Shown here: one piece after another, positions 16,490 to 28,756 of the stretch
Numbering within the stretch: position 1 is the stretch's first letter
Layout of the letters: each line of letters opens with the position of its first letter
Origin: Bryum argenteum
Lineage: Eukaryota > Streptophyta > Bryopsida > Bryales > Bryaceae
Assembly (NCBI GenBank): GCA_037043015.1
Contig: CM073328.1
Span: forward strand, 5,257,409-5,321,408
DNA length: 64,000 bases
Direction of reading: 5' to 3'
Program-made: the position numbers and the translations under genes
Notes under the pieces: model-generated
Seen by the model: only the letters and a program-made list of their open reading frames with translations
What the model was told of the DNA's origin: nothing
The model's database searches: none

Positions 16490-17445
16490 AGAGTTTCACA
16501 TACTTGTGAAATAAATCTTGAACCATACAAAACTAGAATATTTCGAGAGTAGGATGCTAATATCTCAAGTGCTAGAGTTTATTGCTACTTGAGTATGTTT
16601 GTTCAAATATCAATGAACAATACAAGATTTTTACACACTTTTAATTCATCATGTTGACACTCTTGGTACTAGTCTCATTTTTTGAATTATTTTTTTGCAC
16701 TTTTCAAAAGTGGGGTTGTTCCCAAACTCAAAGTGATATTTCTGATACAAACATTGATAATTTATTAATTCACATATTTTGCATGTGATCAACTCTCAAT
16801 TGCACTAAATACATCCTTTCTAAGCTAAAATTATATAGTAATGAATACTGATGTGTACCCCTCTATCTTTGAAAAACACCATGAGAAGTTATTTGTCCAA
16901 TCAACATGAGACTTTTAGAAAGTGAGTCTTGAAATATCATTAGGACTTGTTTATCAATATCAAATCAAGATCATTAATATCAACCATTGTGAGACGAGTG
17001 TTGAAACCAAATCTGGATGTTTTTTTAGAGACAAAGGAGTAATCATATTGATATGAATAACCGCTCTTTGTCTTCATTTTATGACAAAGGCTATTGTTTC
17101 TCAATGTGTCCATAATCCCGTAATCGGCAATTTTGTTATCTTGGCAGTATTCAACTTTCTCAACAACTGTTGAGAATTGATGTGATATTACAAAGTTTGA
17201 AGGTGATATTACAAGTTTCGAATGATATTGTGTAAGAGTGATAATGCTGAAAAATGTGATATTAGAGAGTAGAGCATTGTGTAGGCATGGAAATGCAAGA
17301 TGTGCTAAAATAGCATAATTGTTCGATTTTTTAAGTTGGATTTTTCTTGATATTTGACAACTAGGTGAATTTAATAAGAATGGAACTCAAGTTTTTATGC
17401 ATCCAGATTTGTGCTCTAGTGCATACTTGAGCAATACATTATATT
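16490..17445. other. AT-rich spacer downstream of desulfurase copy 1
   Basis: Apart from parts that match the 3' flank of copy 2, no gene or repeat end is seen. Confidence 0.4.
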
Positions 17446-17893
17446 GTAAACTTCGCCAAATATGCTCAAGTCTCACTATGCAGCAACAATAATTAATTAA
17501 CCTAATGGTATTTCTTGCCACATGGACCCCCTTAAGGGGATGCCACATGGGCCCATGAACGCGCTTTATTTTGTAATTTTTTTCTTTTGAGGGGAGCCCC
17601 AGCCCTTTTGTACATTTTCAGGGGGAGGAAGTAGCTGCAAATGATATGGGATAAATCCCTCCCCAAAACCCCCTGCCCCAAGACCCCCCTTCCCCAAGAC
17701 CCCCCTGCCCCAAGACCCCTACTCCAAGACCCCCCTGCCCCAAGACCCCCCCCCCCCAAGACACTCCCCCAAGACCCCCAACTGGACCCCTCCCATACCC
17801 CTCCGCATTTTGAGGCGCACTTTGCGGCCTGCACTCCACAACGTTACGAGATTTGGGGAGATAGTAAACTTCGCCAAATATGCTCAAGTCTCA
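17446..17893. repeat. segment bracketed by an exact 30-bp direct repeat
   Basis: The same 30 bp (beginning GTAAACTTCGCCAAATATGC) occurs at 17446-17475 and 17864-17893. Between them lies a C-rich minisatellite at about 17655-17790 made of CCCCAAGACCCCCCTG-like units. Confidence 0.8.
17655..17790. repeat. C-rich minisatellite (G-quadruplex/i-motif capable)
   Basis: At least eight runs of four or more C separated by AAGA or TG. The minus strand therefore has closely spaced G-runs, a sequence able to form G-quadruplexes. The Pro-rich and Gly-rich frames here are low-complexity artefacts. Confidence 0.75.
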
Positions 17894-18531
17894 AAACCAT
17901 GTGACCTTGTACAATTATGGCTCTCCTTAAATTTTGAATATAGCCATTGTGCTTATTTCGGACTTGAGGAAGATTTTTATACACCTACAATTTGAACTTC
18001 ACAAAGTCACACTTGCTTCAATTTCACCAAAACTATGAATTGTTACACGTAACTTTCTACTAATGTTACTAACCTCCTAAAATTACCCTCTCAATATCCT
18101 TGTTATCATGGCCAAGAGAAATTGAAATTGATTTGGTTTTGGAGTCCTTATCATATCTTTTCCAAGGTCATCCGGAAAAAAAAGAAGTCAACATATGTCA
18201 TTTCCAAGATGTCTCCTATTATAAGAGAGTGGTCTAAATTCTAAAATGGAGGTGTCACAATGAAGCTTTAGTAATCTTCACTCATAGGTACATTACAGCT
18301 TCTCCATACAACAAGACCATGAACTCATCGTAAACATTGTAGGGTATCATTTTAGAAAGACCTACTTTTCTAACTTCAAAGATTCATAACTCGTTGTAAA
18401 AGAGTCCAAAAATGATAATTCCACTTGCTTTATCTTTCTACTAACTTTTCTCATGCATGTAAATAGCTTGCAATGGTAACATCCTAAAAATTGGGCCATC
18501 GGTGGCCACCTTACTATACCAATCCAGATAA
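17894..18531. other. spacer, nothing recognised
   Basis: AT-rich, with no convincing open frame or repeat end. Confidence 0.35.
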
Positions 18532-18840
18532 GAGCATCCCCAATAGGGCGGCAACGGACCCCGCCAACGGCACTGGGCGGGCCCGAGGCCTTGCCCACCC
18601 CCCCAATGGCCGTGCCATTTCCCACGCTATTTCGCCGTGACTCTGCAAAGGAGCCGCGGTCTCGTCAAACTTTGTCAGCTTGACGAGAGACATTTTCCCA
18701 CGCTATCACCAAGTCAACCTCCAGTATGGCAGCACAGAAGCCAGCAGGAGCTCCGTAGCTTGGTCGTCGTTGTAACAACTTCGGTTGTTATAGACAAAGT
18801 TGTAGAGGACATCACTTTCCTTTCTATCAGTGCGTAAGGC
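18532..18840. mobile_element. GAGCATCCCCA-type MITE, right end unclear
   Basis: TAA (18529-18531) precedes GAGCATCCCCAATAGGGCGG, the same end type as the 2057-2446 element. The following 300 bp are GC-rich against AT-rich flanks. I do not find a matching right end, so the element is truncated or diverged. Confidence 0.45.
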
Positions 18841-20925
18841 GGCCATCACGATATTAGAAGAATGGTAGTTGCTCCTATAACCGACAGGTTTTGAAATTGT
18901 TGAAGGAGCTTACGCAAACATTTGAAGGGTGACCTTGTGAGTGTACATGAACCCCTAAATGGTTTGACTCATTGGTGGAAAGAATAACACATTCACAAAA
19001 AGGTGCCGTATATGGAAACAAATGTTGGTTATTTGATCTCTGATATACATATTGTTCATCATGTGGGTCAAATTTTGAGTCATGCGGTGACTTTATCTTA
19101 CACGCTCAATGACTTTACCCTCTATATATATTGAATAGAAATTTACCGGGAAAAAAAATTTCTCAATTCCTTAATCCTAGAGTGTTGACACAATGTTTTT
19201 TTACGCTTATCAAACACTTTTGTATCTTAAAAACAAAAGATAACAACATAAAGCATGGTTACCGTAGTACAAAAAACACTTTGTATTGTGTCAAGAATCT
19301 TTCACATACATACATAAGAATCTTCTTATTTGAACTTCTAACATTTTCAAATAGTATGAATAGGCTTGCTTATAAGTACAAATTATATGTTTGGAGTACT
19401 TAGACATTTTTTTCACCAACATTATCACATACCATGCAAATACATCTCCTTTGCATTTGCTAAAAGATATGGTTTTTTTCTGCTGCTACAATTTAAATGA
19501 ATGTGAACATGGCCTACTCGGCTGACACAAGCAATTAACCAATGATGCGGGCATGCGGCGAAGGAATCTATGACACAAATACGTACTTTATGATGCCCGC
19601 AAAAGGAATATGAGGAATACATGTCTTATACTTTCTTCCATTGTCACGTGGATAACCACAAAGAACAATTCGTACTTGTGTCGCGAATCTTTCATACGCA
19701 TACATTATTTTCCCTACTTTTACCATTCCAAAATATTTAAGAGTATCAATGTTGATAGTTATCATGTATGTAGATCTTGAAGTAACAAGTACGTAGTACA
19801 AAGAAGATTCACACTTTTTTGACCTTGGATTATTCCGTGCATTGGAGGTATAGTAGTCGGAAAAGGGTTTTATTTTCGTCTTTAACCAAATGATGTATTA
19901 ATACATCATCTGAATTGGCTTTAGCAATTCGCACTTGGCATATAACATACGCGGTATTGCATGAATTCATTGGATCCAATGGCACCATTACCATTGACTA
20001 GCATATGATTTGATGATTGATTGAGGCGGCCAAAAGCACAAATAGAAATTATTATTTGTGATGTCAGAAACCTTCATCTCAATAACACCCTTGGTCAAAA
20101 AAGATCCTTGAGAAAAAATTCTTTGCGCAAATAATGAACTTGCAATGGTGAAAACTGCCAAGAATTTTACAAAGGAAAAGTAGTTTAAAACTCAACTCTT
20201 TGCACTCAATTTTGTGCCTTATCTTCAATTTAATTTCAATTCTGTCAAGGTTTCTATCACCAAAACTAGACTCTAACTAAAAATTATTTCACAAACTTAA
20301 CTCAAAATCTAACGGTGGATGAAGGAGATATAATCATCCATTTATTCACTTTTTTTCAAGATAGAAACATCGTTGCAAATCTAATACCAACAATATGTGG
20401 AACAAAAGGTGTCTAGCTAAGTTGTTAGCCTTCATTTTAAGATCATGATTATATAGAAAAAAATTCATAAAAACTTTCTTTTGATTTCTCATAAATGCCT
20501 CAAAATGGTAAAACATGCCCCATGTTTGAAAACTCAAAAACAAGAGTTGTCTTCACTAAAATGCACGCCATTAATTGATACATCATTGTATGGGGCTCCC
20601 ATTTAAATCACACAAAGTAGAATTGATTTGGGACCCAACCCATATAAAATCACCCAAAACAAACTTTGGATAAAGAAGTTATGACTCTTCAAAGTTGCCG
20701 CAGTCATCCCAAATGTTGTATTTCAACAATCCACCCGGATAAGGGTTAAAAACTCTTGTTTTGTGTCACTTAATGTATCAACCACTCAAACGTTTTAGGA
20801 CTCAATAATTAAAAGCACTATCATAGTGAGAAAATTATCACTCCAACTAAACCAATCTTCCACAAGCTTTGCACATTTCCTTTGGAACCATTCACTTAGC
20901 CAACCTTCATAGCAAAAGTTGTTAA

Positions 20926-21187
20926 CCCCTAAAGGTCCTTAATACAAAATTGTTTAAATCGTCAAAAAGAACCTTCTTCTACTTCAGGTGCAAAGAAACT
21001 CAATCTAAGCATTGATTAGAAGATCCAACCGTAGGATCTTGAAGTTAACTTGACCCCGATTTCTCAAATGTCAAATTTGAACCGTTAATTTTTCTCCAAT
21101 TTTGAGATTATAATGGTCAAAGTTGGCTGAATTTTCTCCCTGCGGAAATTCCAAAAAGCGATTTCCGCTTTCTTGGACCTTTAGGGG
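20926..21187. mobile_element. TTAA-flanked element, best-preserved ends
   Basis: 262 bp between TTAA (20922-20925) and TTAA (21188-21191). The left end CCCCTAAAGGTCC and right end GGACCTTTAGGGG are perfect inverted repeats of 13 bp. Interior block ATAATGGTCAAAGTTGGCTG. No coding capacity. Confidence 0.75.
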
Positions 21188-22027
21188 TTAAATTCCAATA
21201 CAAAGTGCGTAAATATGAACTACTCTTTGAGACTTTTGACACAAAAAGCGACAAGCATAAGTCTCAAAGATTGAATCCGTACTCAAACAATTTCTAGCGG
21301 AAATGTTTTTCGGAGAAATTGATAACAAGTGCATATTTGATGACGTGAAGTGACCAATTTTCTGACATCACAAATGATACTTTCTGTTTGTGCTTTAAGC
21401 CGCCTCAATCGATCATCAAATCATATGCTAGTCAATGGTAATGGTGCGATTGGATCCAATAAATTCATGCACATACCGTATGTTACATGCCAAGTGCGCA
21501 TTGCTAAAGCCAATTTAGATGATGTATTAATACATCGTTTGGTTAAAGACAAAAAAAACCCCTTTTCCGACTACAATACCTCCAATGCACCGACGAATCC
21601 AAGGTCAAAAAAGTGTGAATCTTCTTTGTACTACGTACTTGTTACTTCAAGATCTACATACATGATAACTATCAACATTGATACTCTTAAATATTTTGGA
21701 ATGGTAAAAGTAGGGAAAATAATGTACGCATATGAAAGATTCCCGACACAAGTATGGATTGTTCTTTGTGGTTATCCACGAAGTATAAGACATGTATATC
21801 TCATATTCCTTTTTCGCGTCATTGCCGGCATCTTTGAGTACTTATATGTGTCATAGATTCCTTCGCCGTATGATTGGTTACTTGCTTGCGTCAGCCAAGT
21901 AGGCCGTGTTCACATCCATCTAAATTGTCGTAGCAGAAAAATAACCATTCTATTTAGCAAATGCAAAGGAGATGTGTTTCACATTATTTGCATGGTATGT
22001 GATAATGTTGGTGAAAAAAATGTCTTA

Positions 22028-22455
22028 AGGTACGTTCCCACTTGGCCTTAGAGGTGGTGTTAGAAGGTGGTCTTATCTCCTTAAAAGAGTGTGTGTCCAC
22101 ACCTACATTCTTTAGTAATTACCAATCCTACATGGATGCCCACATGGCACACTCTAAAACTTGGAGGACAAAAAAATATTAGTTAGTATTTGGGAGGACA
22201 AAAGATAGTTGAGCATTAGTAGGCAAGTGTTAAGGAAGCACCACAATTAGAAATATTCTCAAGTTTTGAAGACTTAAGAGTGGTCTTAGTTAATGGGGCC
22301 TTTGAGGAGCCATTATGTAAGTGAGGCTACTTTTCAAAACACTTTTCCAAGCCTCATTGATGAGGCGTTCCCTAAGAATAAGGAATTTCCCCAAAATTGT
22401 GGAGGTCTTAAGTTTTAATGTATGCTCTTATCAAAGGCCCGGTGGGAAGGGGCCT
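22028..22455. mobile_element. Harbinger-type MITE, confirmed by an empty site
   Basis: Ends AGGTACGTTCCCAC and GTGGGAAGGGGCCT are inverted, flanked by TTA (22025-22027 and 22456-22458). The duplicated segment at about 30405-30420 reads GTCTAAGTACTCC without the element, which defines the insertion. Related to 33423-35138; the ends resemble those of the large Harbinger element at 50588-62131. Confidence 0.82.
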
Positions 22456-23444
22456 TTAGTACTCCAAATTTATTCTTTTTCACTTTTAAGAAACCTTATT
22501 CATAATATTTTGAAAATGTTAAAAGTACTAAGAAAAACATGTGTATGTAAAAGATTCTTGACACAAAACATAGTATTCTTTGTATTACAATATCCATGCT
22601 TTATGTTGTTATCTTGTGTTTCTAAGATGAAATACAAAAGTGTTAGATAAGTGCAAAATAACATTGTGTGGACACTCTAGGATTTAGGAATTGAGAACGT
22701 TTTTTTCTCTCTTTAAAATTATATTCAAAATATGAAGAGGGTAAAGTCATGAGGCGTGTAGGATAAAGTGGATCTTGTAAGAATCTTAAGGAATTGATTT
22801 AAATGATCTATGTGTATGCTTAAAACCAATGAGCATGGAGTAGTGGCATTTAGTTACGGGTTGGCCGGTTGATTTTGAGAATTTTGAAATGGAGTGTCGA
22901 CCCTTAACCCTTGTTGATTTCAAGTATTTTGAAATGGATTATAATTAGAGTCTAATTTTAGTGGTAGAAATCTCATGACAAAATTGAGTTATATTGACGA
23001 TAAGGCATAGATTTGAGTGCAAAGAGTTGAGTTTTGGACTATATTTCCTTTGTAGACTATGTTTGGCAATTTTCACCAATACAAAGTTACTATTTGCGCA
23101 AAGAGATTTCTCTCATGGATCTTTTTTGACCAAGGGTGTTATTGAGATGAAAGTAAACATCTTTGTAGCTGATGATTATTTTATTGCAATAGGTATATTG
23201 GTAGCATTCTCACTTCAAATTAAAAAAATTTGGGATTTGTGATATTTTGTGAGTACTAACATGTTATCACCTTGCGATCTATGAGGCCTCATGTCTCAAA
23301 ATTTGATCCACATGATGTACAATATTTCTACTACTAGAATGTGCTCGTTGAGATCTGAATGACTTACCTTTGGTTCTATTTGTGACACCTTTTTTGATAA
23401 TGTGTTACTTTTTCTATCAATGAGTCGAACCATTTAGGGGTTAA

Positions 23445-24396
23445 CTCGTAAAAATCCAAGAAAACCGATTCGGTTTTCTGAGATTTCGTGCAGCTCATTT
23501 TAAGAAAATAAATTGATATTATTGCCTAAGATTTTTACTGGATGCTCCCCATACTATAATGTGTATGTGGTAAAATTTGCAAAGCCAAATTTTAGTTTTA
23601 TAACCTTCAACTAGAAATTTTAGGTTTCAAGTCCAAAACGAGCAGTTTAATTTTATTTTATTTTTTTTTAAATTTTTTTTAATTTTTTTTTAAAAGAAAT
23701 ATGTTCATTACCCAATCACTATTCAAATTCCAAAGTATCCAAAGTATCCAAAGTCAAAAAGTTTACCAATTTTACAAGGGCAGCCTCCAAAACTTTCAAA
23801 AACAATCTTCACAATTTCTAGTAATTTTACAATTTTTTCTGTCAAAAATTGCCAAAATTTGAGATTTTGGATTTTTTCCAAGATTTTTTTTTCAAAATTC
23901 ACATTCTCATAAATGCACCTACTCACCGTCCAAATTTTTCTCAAACTAAATATATCATATGTGGTGCTTGTTTTACTATATGGTTGTTTTTAGACCTTCT
24001 TTCATGAAATGATTTACATTAAGGTTAAAAAGTGCAATCGGTCTCTAAAATTTTGCATGAGCGTACCCAACTTGATTACCCACATGAAAAAAAAATGACG
24101 GAAAAATGTTTGGAGTAACAATCATCAAGTTGCCCTTGGCACCATTTAGACAATGCCTCTCACGCAGCGGCAAAAAAAAGTGTTGGTCAAACTTTGATTG
24201 TTACAATCTCACAAATGACAAACATCCGACGGTTGAAATTTTGACCAGTTCTTTGTATACAAGTTAGGTACAAGATCTTACGGTTCAAATTCTAAAATCA
24301 GAAAAAAAAGTTTCTCCATTTCCCCATTTCCCAACGAAGGTGAAAAATGGCAGTTTTTGGTTTTGGAGGTCAAAGAAACGCGTGGATTTTTAGGGG
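23445..24396. mobile_element. TTAA-flanked element, about 0.95 kb
   Basis: Lies between TTAA at 23441-23444 and 24397-24400. Left end CTCGTAAAAATCCA, right end TGGATTTTTAGGGG. Similar over its length to 33984-34912 (shared blocks TTTTTACTGG, GTGGTAAAATTTGCAAA and GCATGAGCGTACCCAACTTG). No protein recognised. Confidence 0.6.
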
Positions 24397-24400
24397 TTAA

Positions 24401-24981
24401 CCCTCAAAGAACCAAGCATGTTTTTGAACCTTCAAAACAAAAAACTACTATTCTTTAACCACTATGTACAAGTTGAGGTATAGTTTGATATTTTTTACTT
24501 CTTGGTATTTTCAACCGCTAGATCTTCATAATAACTACCTGTACTAACACCATGTTGAATTTCAACGGTTAGATCTATACCACTATGAGATCATGACATT
24601 CAAACTTGATACAAAATATTTTTTTGCAACATTTTGAAGCTTGCTCTTGTAAATTCTGGAGGCTGCTCTTCTAAAATTGGTATTATTTTTGACTTGAGGA
24701 ACATAGGAATTCAAGTAGTGATTTAGTTATGAACTTACAAAAAAAATTCAAAAGAAGACAAAATTTGAATTTGCCCGAACTACCCATTTTGGGCTTGAAA
24801 ACTAAAACTTGTGTTAAAAAATTCTGAACTTGAAACTTCACTATGAAAATCCTTACACTCATATCTTATAGAATAGGGAGCACCTTGTAAAAATCTTAGG
24901 CAAAAATATTACCTTTAACACCTTCATCTGGGTTGCCTCAAACAACAAAAACTGCTTTTGACATCCTTGGTCCTATAGGTA
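24401..24981. mobile_element. TTAA-flanked element abutting its neighbour
   Basis: Ends CCCTCAAAGAACCAAG and CTTGGTCCTATAGGTA are inverted. It shares the TTAA at 24397-24400 with the element on its left and has TTAA at 24982-24985 on its right. A homologous copy is at 32467-33030. Confidence 0.55.
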
Positions 24982-25174
24982 TTAAGGTTTAAGCTTTTTG
25001 CCCGTTGAAATTCTTGAAAAATTCCCCCGTATCACAAGGTTATCACATGGGTACCACACTACCACTACCACCCACATATAACACGGGTATCACTCAAAAT
25101 TACAAGATGATAGGATATTAAACCATGACCTCTGAAAACTTCCCGAAATGTGCTTAAAACTATTATGTCCTTAA

Positions 25175-26514
25175 CCATTAAACGCCCACGATGTCAAAAA
25201 ACGACATTTTGGATGTACATCAGAATCTTTGAAGAGCCATATCTTCTTCATCCGAGGTCCGTTTTGGATGAAATCACTTGGATTAGGTTCCAAATCAAGT
25301 CTAGTTTGTGTTGTAAAATTTTCAAGCCCATACAATAAATTATGAATTAATGGAATGCACTTTAGTGAATACAACTCTTGTTTTTGGGTTTCCAAGCATG
25401 GGGCATGTATTACCATTGCTAGCCAATTATGTGAAATTAAAAATAGTTTTTCATATTATTTTTTTTCACGGTCATGATCTTAAGGTGATTCTTAACAACT
25501 TTGTAGTGAGAAGTTTTTTGATCCAAATGATTTTGCTATTGGATTTGCAATGATGTTTTGTCAACAGAAAAAGTGAGAAAATGGATGATATTTGAGGAGC
25601 TATATCTCCCTCATCCATCGTTGGATTTCAACTTAATTTTTTGGGATGGCCTCCAATTAGAGTCTAGTCTAAGTGGTAGAAACCTTAACCCTTAAACGCC
25701 CAAGGTGACCCGAGGGGTCACCTTCCAACATAATCTTCTCTATAGCTCTCACTGTACTCAACTTTTCACTTATATTTTGATGTCAAACTGGTCACCTTCT
25801 TCTGATGCATTCAAAAAGTGACATTTTACAATTCAAATCACGATTTGTATGAGTGATTTTGTGCTTTGAAAGGATTGTGGTAGCGAGGTTGGGGTTGTAC
25901 ATAACCTTGTAGGAGGTTGCAAGCTCATCATTGATTGGTGCATTCATGATGCCCTTGTTCAAAAAGTGCACTATTCATGATGCCCAAGTCCAAAAGATGC
26001 ACCGTGATCCAATTTTGGGCTGCCCGTTTTACAGCCCATGGGGGTTTAAGGGTTAACAAGATCGAAGATGTTTTGAAGATAAGGCATGAAATTGAATGCA
26101 AAGGGTCTAGTTTTGGACTATTTTTCCTTTGTAAAATGGTCGGTAGTTTTTATCATTGCATGGCTTTTATTTGAGCCAAGAAATTTTTTCGATGAATTTT
26201 TGTTGGATAAAGGACTTATTAAGATGAAGGTGAACATCTTTCTAGTTGGTGATTTTTTCATTGCAATAGGTATATTGGTAGCATTTCCACCTCAAAGTGA
26301 AAATGATGAAATTTTGCAGTTTGTTTTGATGTTAATATGTTATGATCTCCCGATCTATAAGGCCTCATGACTCAAATTTTGGTCCACATGATCTTCGATA
26401 ATTCTATTACAAGTTTGTACGGTTGAGATCTTAATAGCTTCTCTTGATTTTCATCTATGACGATTTCTATGGAAATGTGCTTTTCTGCTAAAAATAGGCT
26501 CGGGCGTTTAGGGG
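25175..26514. mobile_element. TTAA-flanked 1-kb dispersed repeat with nested insert
   Basis: Ends CCATTAAACGCCC and GGGCGTTTAGGGG are inverted between TTAA at 25171-25174 and 26515-26518. Without the 364 bp insert at 25689-26052 it is about 970 bp. Relatives lie at 31225-32190, 9290-9900 and, reversed, 1330-1900 and 20200-20740. Short peptides resemble each other between copies only because the DNA does. Confidence 0.6.
25689..26052. mobile_element. nested TTAA element with CCCTTAAACGCCC end
   Basis: Flanked by TTAA (25685-25688, 26053-26056). The related copy near 31730 reads ACCTTGACAAAATTG where this one reads ACC-TTAA-element-TTAA-CAAGATCG, so the empty site has a single TTGA. A longer relative is 35823-36411. 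Confidence 0.7.
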
Positions 26515-26526
26515 TTAAAATTGTCA

Positions 26527-26748
26527 CTACACTAAATTTGATAATTAGTGTTAGATACACTAATTTACATAAATGTGTTATAAGTTTTTACTGTTGTTCA
26601 ATAATTTTACCCACTATATTGGCCAAGATGGGGTCCTTATATAGTATCAGAATCAATGCTTTTGGTAATTTTTTTAAAACAAAAGTAAAAACTTATAGCA
26701 TTTTCAAATCTTATAATAATCTAACACTAATTATCAAATTTAGTGTAG
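26527..26748. mobile_element. MITE with CTACACTAAATTTG ends (copy 3)
   Basis: A 222 bp copy in the same orientation as 12551-12773. Terminal inverted repeats of about 30 bp. Confidence 0.75.
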
Positions 26749-27083
26749 CGGGGTAGGAGTCTGTCCAAGTTCATGTTGTATTGATTGCAATTCAATAATA
26801 TATTAATTGGGTTTTTTTTTAAATAAAAAAATAAAATAAAAAACTCATGGCAAAGGCAACCAACCATACAGTCAATGGAGTCTATTGACGTACTGTACTT
26901 ATTCAACAATCATGCATTGACATTTGAAACTTCACTTCGAATGTCTTTTCTTTTGTATTTCAATTTGAATCAACCTATAGAGATCAAGTTTATGCATTTT
27001 TTATACCTCTCTTTGTGAAAAAGAAATTCGAGCCACATATTTAGGTAAAAAAAAATTATGTTTGGGATGAGCTTATACTTATC

Positions 27084-27506
27084 AGGGTTGTCTTATCAGA
27101 CAAAGTTCCTATTCATTTGTGAGATACAATTTAAATGAGATGTACAGTACTTGGCAAGAGAGATATGGACACAGGCATTTCCGAACCAGAACCTTGTGAG
27201 ACTCCTGAAATGTTGAAATGTTGAAATGTTGTTACTCATTCAAATAATTAAGTTTAACCTTTGCTACTTGGAAACAACACCTATATGTAGCTACTCCTAG
27301 AGGCCCATTCAATTTTATAAGAAACATAATTTTTGGCATCCGCGTGAAGTTCACCTTGTTTTTTGGCATTCTGCAAGTTGTCCATATCTCTCTTGCCAGG
27401 TACTGTACATCTAGGACATCTTCAATTTATCAAATGTCTACATCTCATCTAAATTTTGTCTGATGAATGATTAGGGATTTTGTCAAATGAATAGAAAATT
27501 TGACTA
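27084..27506. mobile_element. Mutator-like MITE with exact 9-bp target duplication
   Basis: ATACTTATC lies at 27075-27083 and again at 27507-27515. The end begins AGGGTTGTCTTATCAGACAA. Interrupted by the 259 bp element at 27146-27404. The paralogous element is 35284-35428. Confidence 0.78.
27146..27404. mobile_element. nested MITE with AGTACTTGGCAAGAGAG ends
   Basis: The left end AGTACTTGGCAAGAGAGATA is mirrored at the right by TATCTCTCTTGCCAGGTACT. GTAC flanks both sides (27142-27145, 27405-27408). The paralogue at about 35341-35354 reads GATGTACATCTAAG uninterrupted, giving the empty site. Superfamily not assigned. Confidence 0.75.
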
Positions 27507-28737
27507 ATACTTATCTAGGAAGACTAAAAAATAAAAATAAAAAACAACAATCAAATTTGTAAAATCACACAATTTACATAATTATTCAAGAGGAAGGTTG
27601 TTGCTTTTACCTTGTTGAGTTGTAGTAAAACTAAGAGTTAGATTTTGGGTGGAATCTCTAGTTTTTTTTTTAGAAAGTCCAACACACGCATGAGCGTAAA
27701 AGCTCATGGCATAGTTCACATTAAGTGATGAGAAATTTTTAGGGCATGAGGTGCATCTTCAATTAACACTTCCTTCTAAGACTTGTAAGTAAATAAGAAA
27801 AGTTCAAAAAATACGACTTGAAATGGTCCAATCCCGCACAAACTTGCCCATTATCCAAAAATGATTCCTTTTGTGCTTGCAAAATCTTTCTAATGATCAA
27901 GTTGCTTCTTCGTAGATCCTCTCTTCACGAGTGCATGTGTGGTTTGAGTACACGTGCCACTTGTTGTACATTAGACCAGTAATGATACTTTTGTTAAAGT
28001 GAGACGATTTGTTCAAAATGAGACGGAAACGAGGGATTCTCGGACCAAGAATACTTGTATGCATTTCATTGTTGAGGCCAAGTGTGAAGTCGTCATTTGT
28101 GGATAGTCGCATTATCAATGTTTCATTAGCCCAAGGATTCTCAGACCAAGAATAGTTTTACGCATCTCATTGTTAAGATCGTGTGTCAAGTGCTCATTCA
28201 TGGAGAGTCAATGGGACTCAAAATGTTGTTTCACAATGTTTCTCTTATCACAATTAGGCACAAGTTATTCCAAAAGTCAGAACCACACCCCGTTTCTTAG
28301 CAAACATCTTCATAGCATCTTCTTAGCAAATATTCAAAAATGTTAGAAACTCAAATTGAGACTTTTCACAGTTTCAATTTAATACTTGAATATATGTTTT
28401 CCCCGATTTTTTGATTGATCACATATTTGTAAATGACTATCGTTGATATGATGATAATCTAGAATTAGAAAGTCTGAAGAAAATACAAATTGTCTCAAAT
28501 TAGTTGCTAAAATTCACGGAAAGAATATCAAAATGATTATTTTGTCTCAAAATAACGAATATGGCCATCACTATGATTCTTGACATATGTACGAAATAAC
28601 CATGTTCTCTGATAACGTAACCAGAGTCAAAAAGTCTAAAACGTATATGCATCTACGCAACTAGCTTCTTCCCAGATCGTGGCAAACCTGAGTCGTCGGA
28701 CGTGCTTCCCTCGGAATCTCTCCGATTGCAAGGGTTG

Positions 28738-28747
28738 TATATAAATA
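28738..28747 (+). promoter_or_regulatory. TATA box of orphan desulfurase promoter
   Basis: TATATAAATA in the same position as in the copy 2 promoter (37898-37907), but no desulfurase coding sequence follows. The leader repeat (28757-28905) is cut off and followed by repeat DNA. Confidence 0.55.
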
Positions 28748-28756
28748 CTGCAATCC

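Larger units (their letters stand above)
19075..22760. repeat. large inverted repeat (foldback-like) with about 0.95-kb arms
   Basis: The left arm, about 19075-20080, is the reverse complement of the right arm, about 21345-22760, once the 428 bp MITE at 22028-22455 is removed. The centre (20081-21344) holds a reverse copy of the dispersed 1-kb repeat and a TTAA element. A third, direct copy of the right arm is at 29755-30690. An open frame of 168 codons at 21350-21856 is matched by a 160-codon frame at 29761-30243, but the two copies are nearly identical DNA and the left arm carries a shifted frame, so coding is not supported. Confidence 0.65.

Noticed and set aside
17532..17904. Gly-rich and Pro-rich open frames
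   Set aside because: Low-complexity translation of a C-rich minisatellite.
21350..21856. 168-codon open frame with a close match at 29761-30243, a possible novel protein gene
   Set aside because: The two copies are nearly identical duplicated DNA, so conservation is not evidence of selection. The older inverted copy at 19568-20070 has the frame disrupted, and there is no recognised domain.
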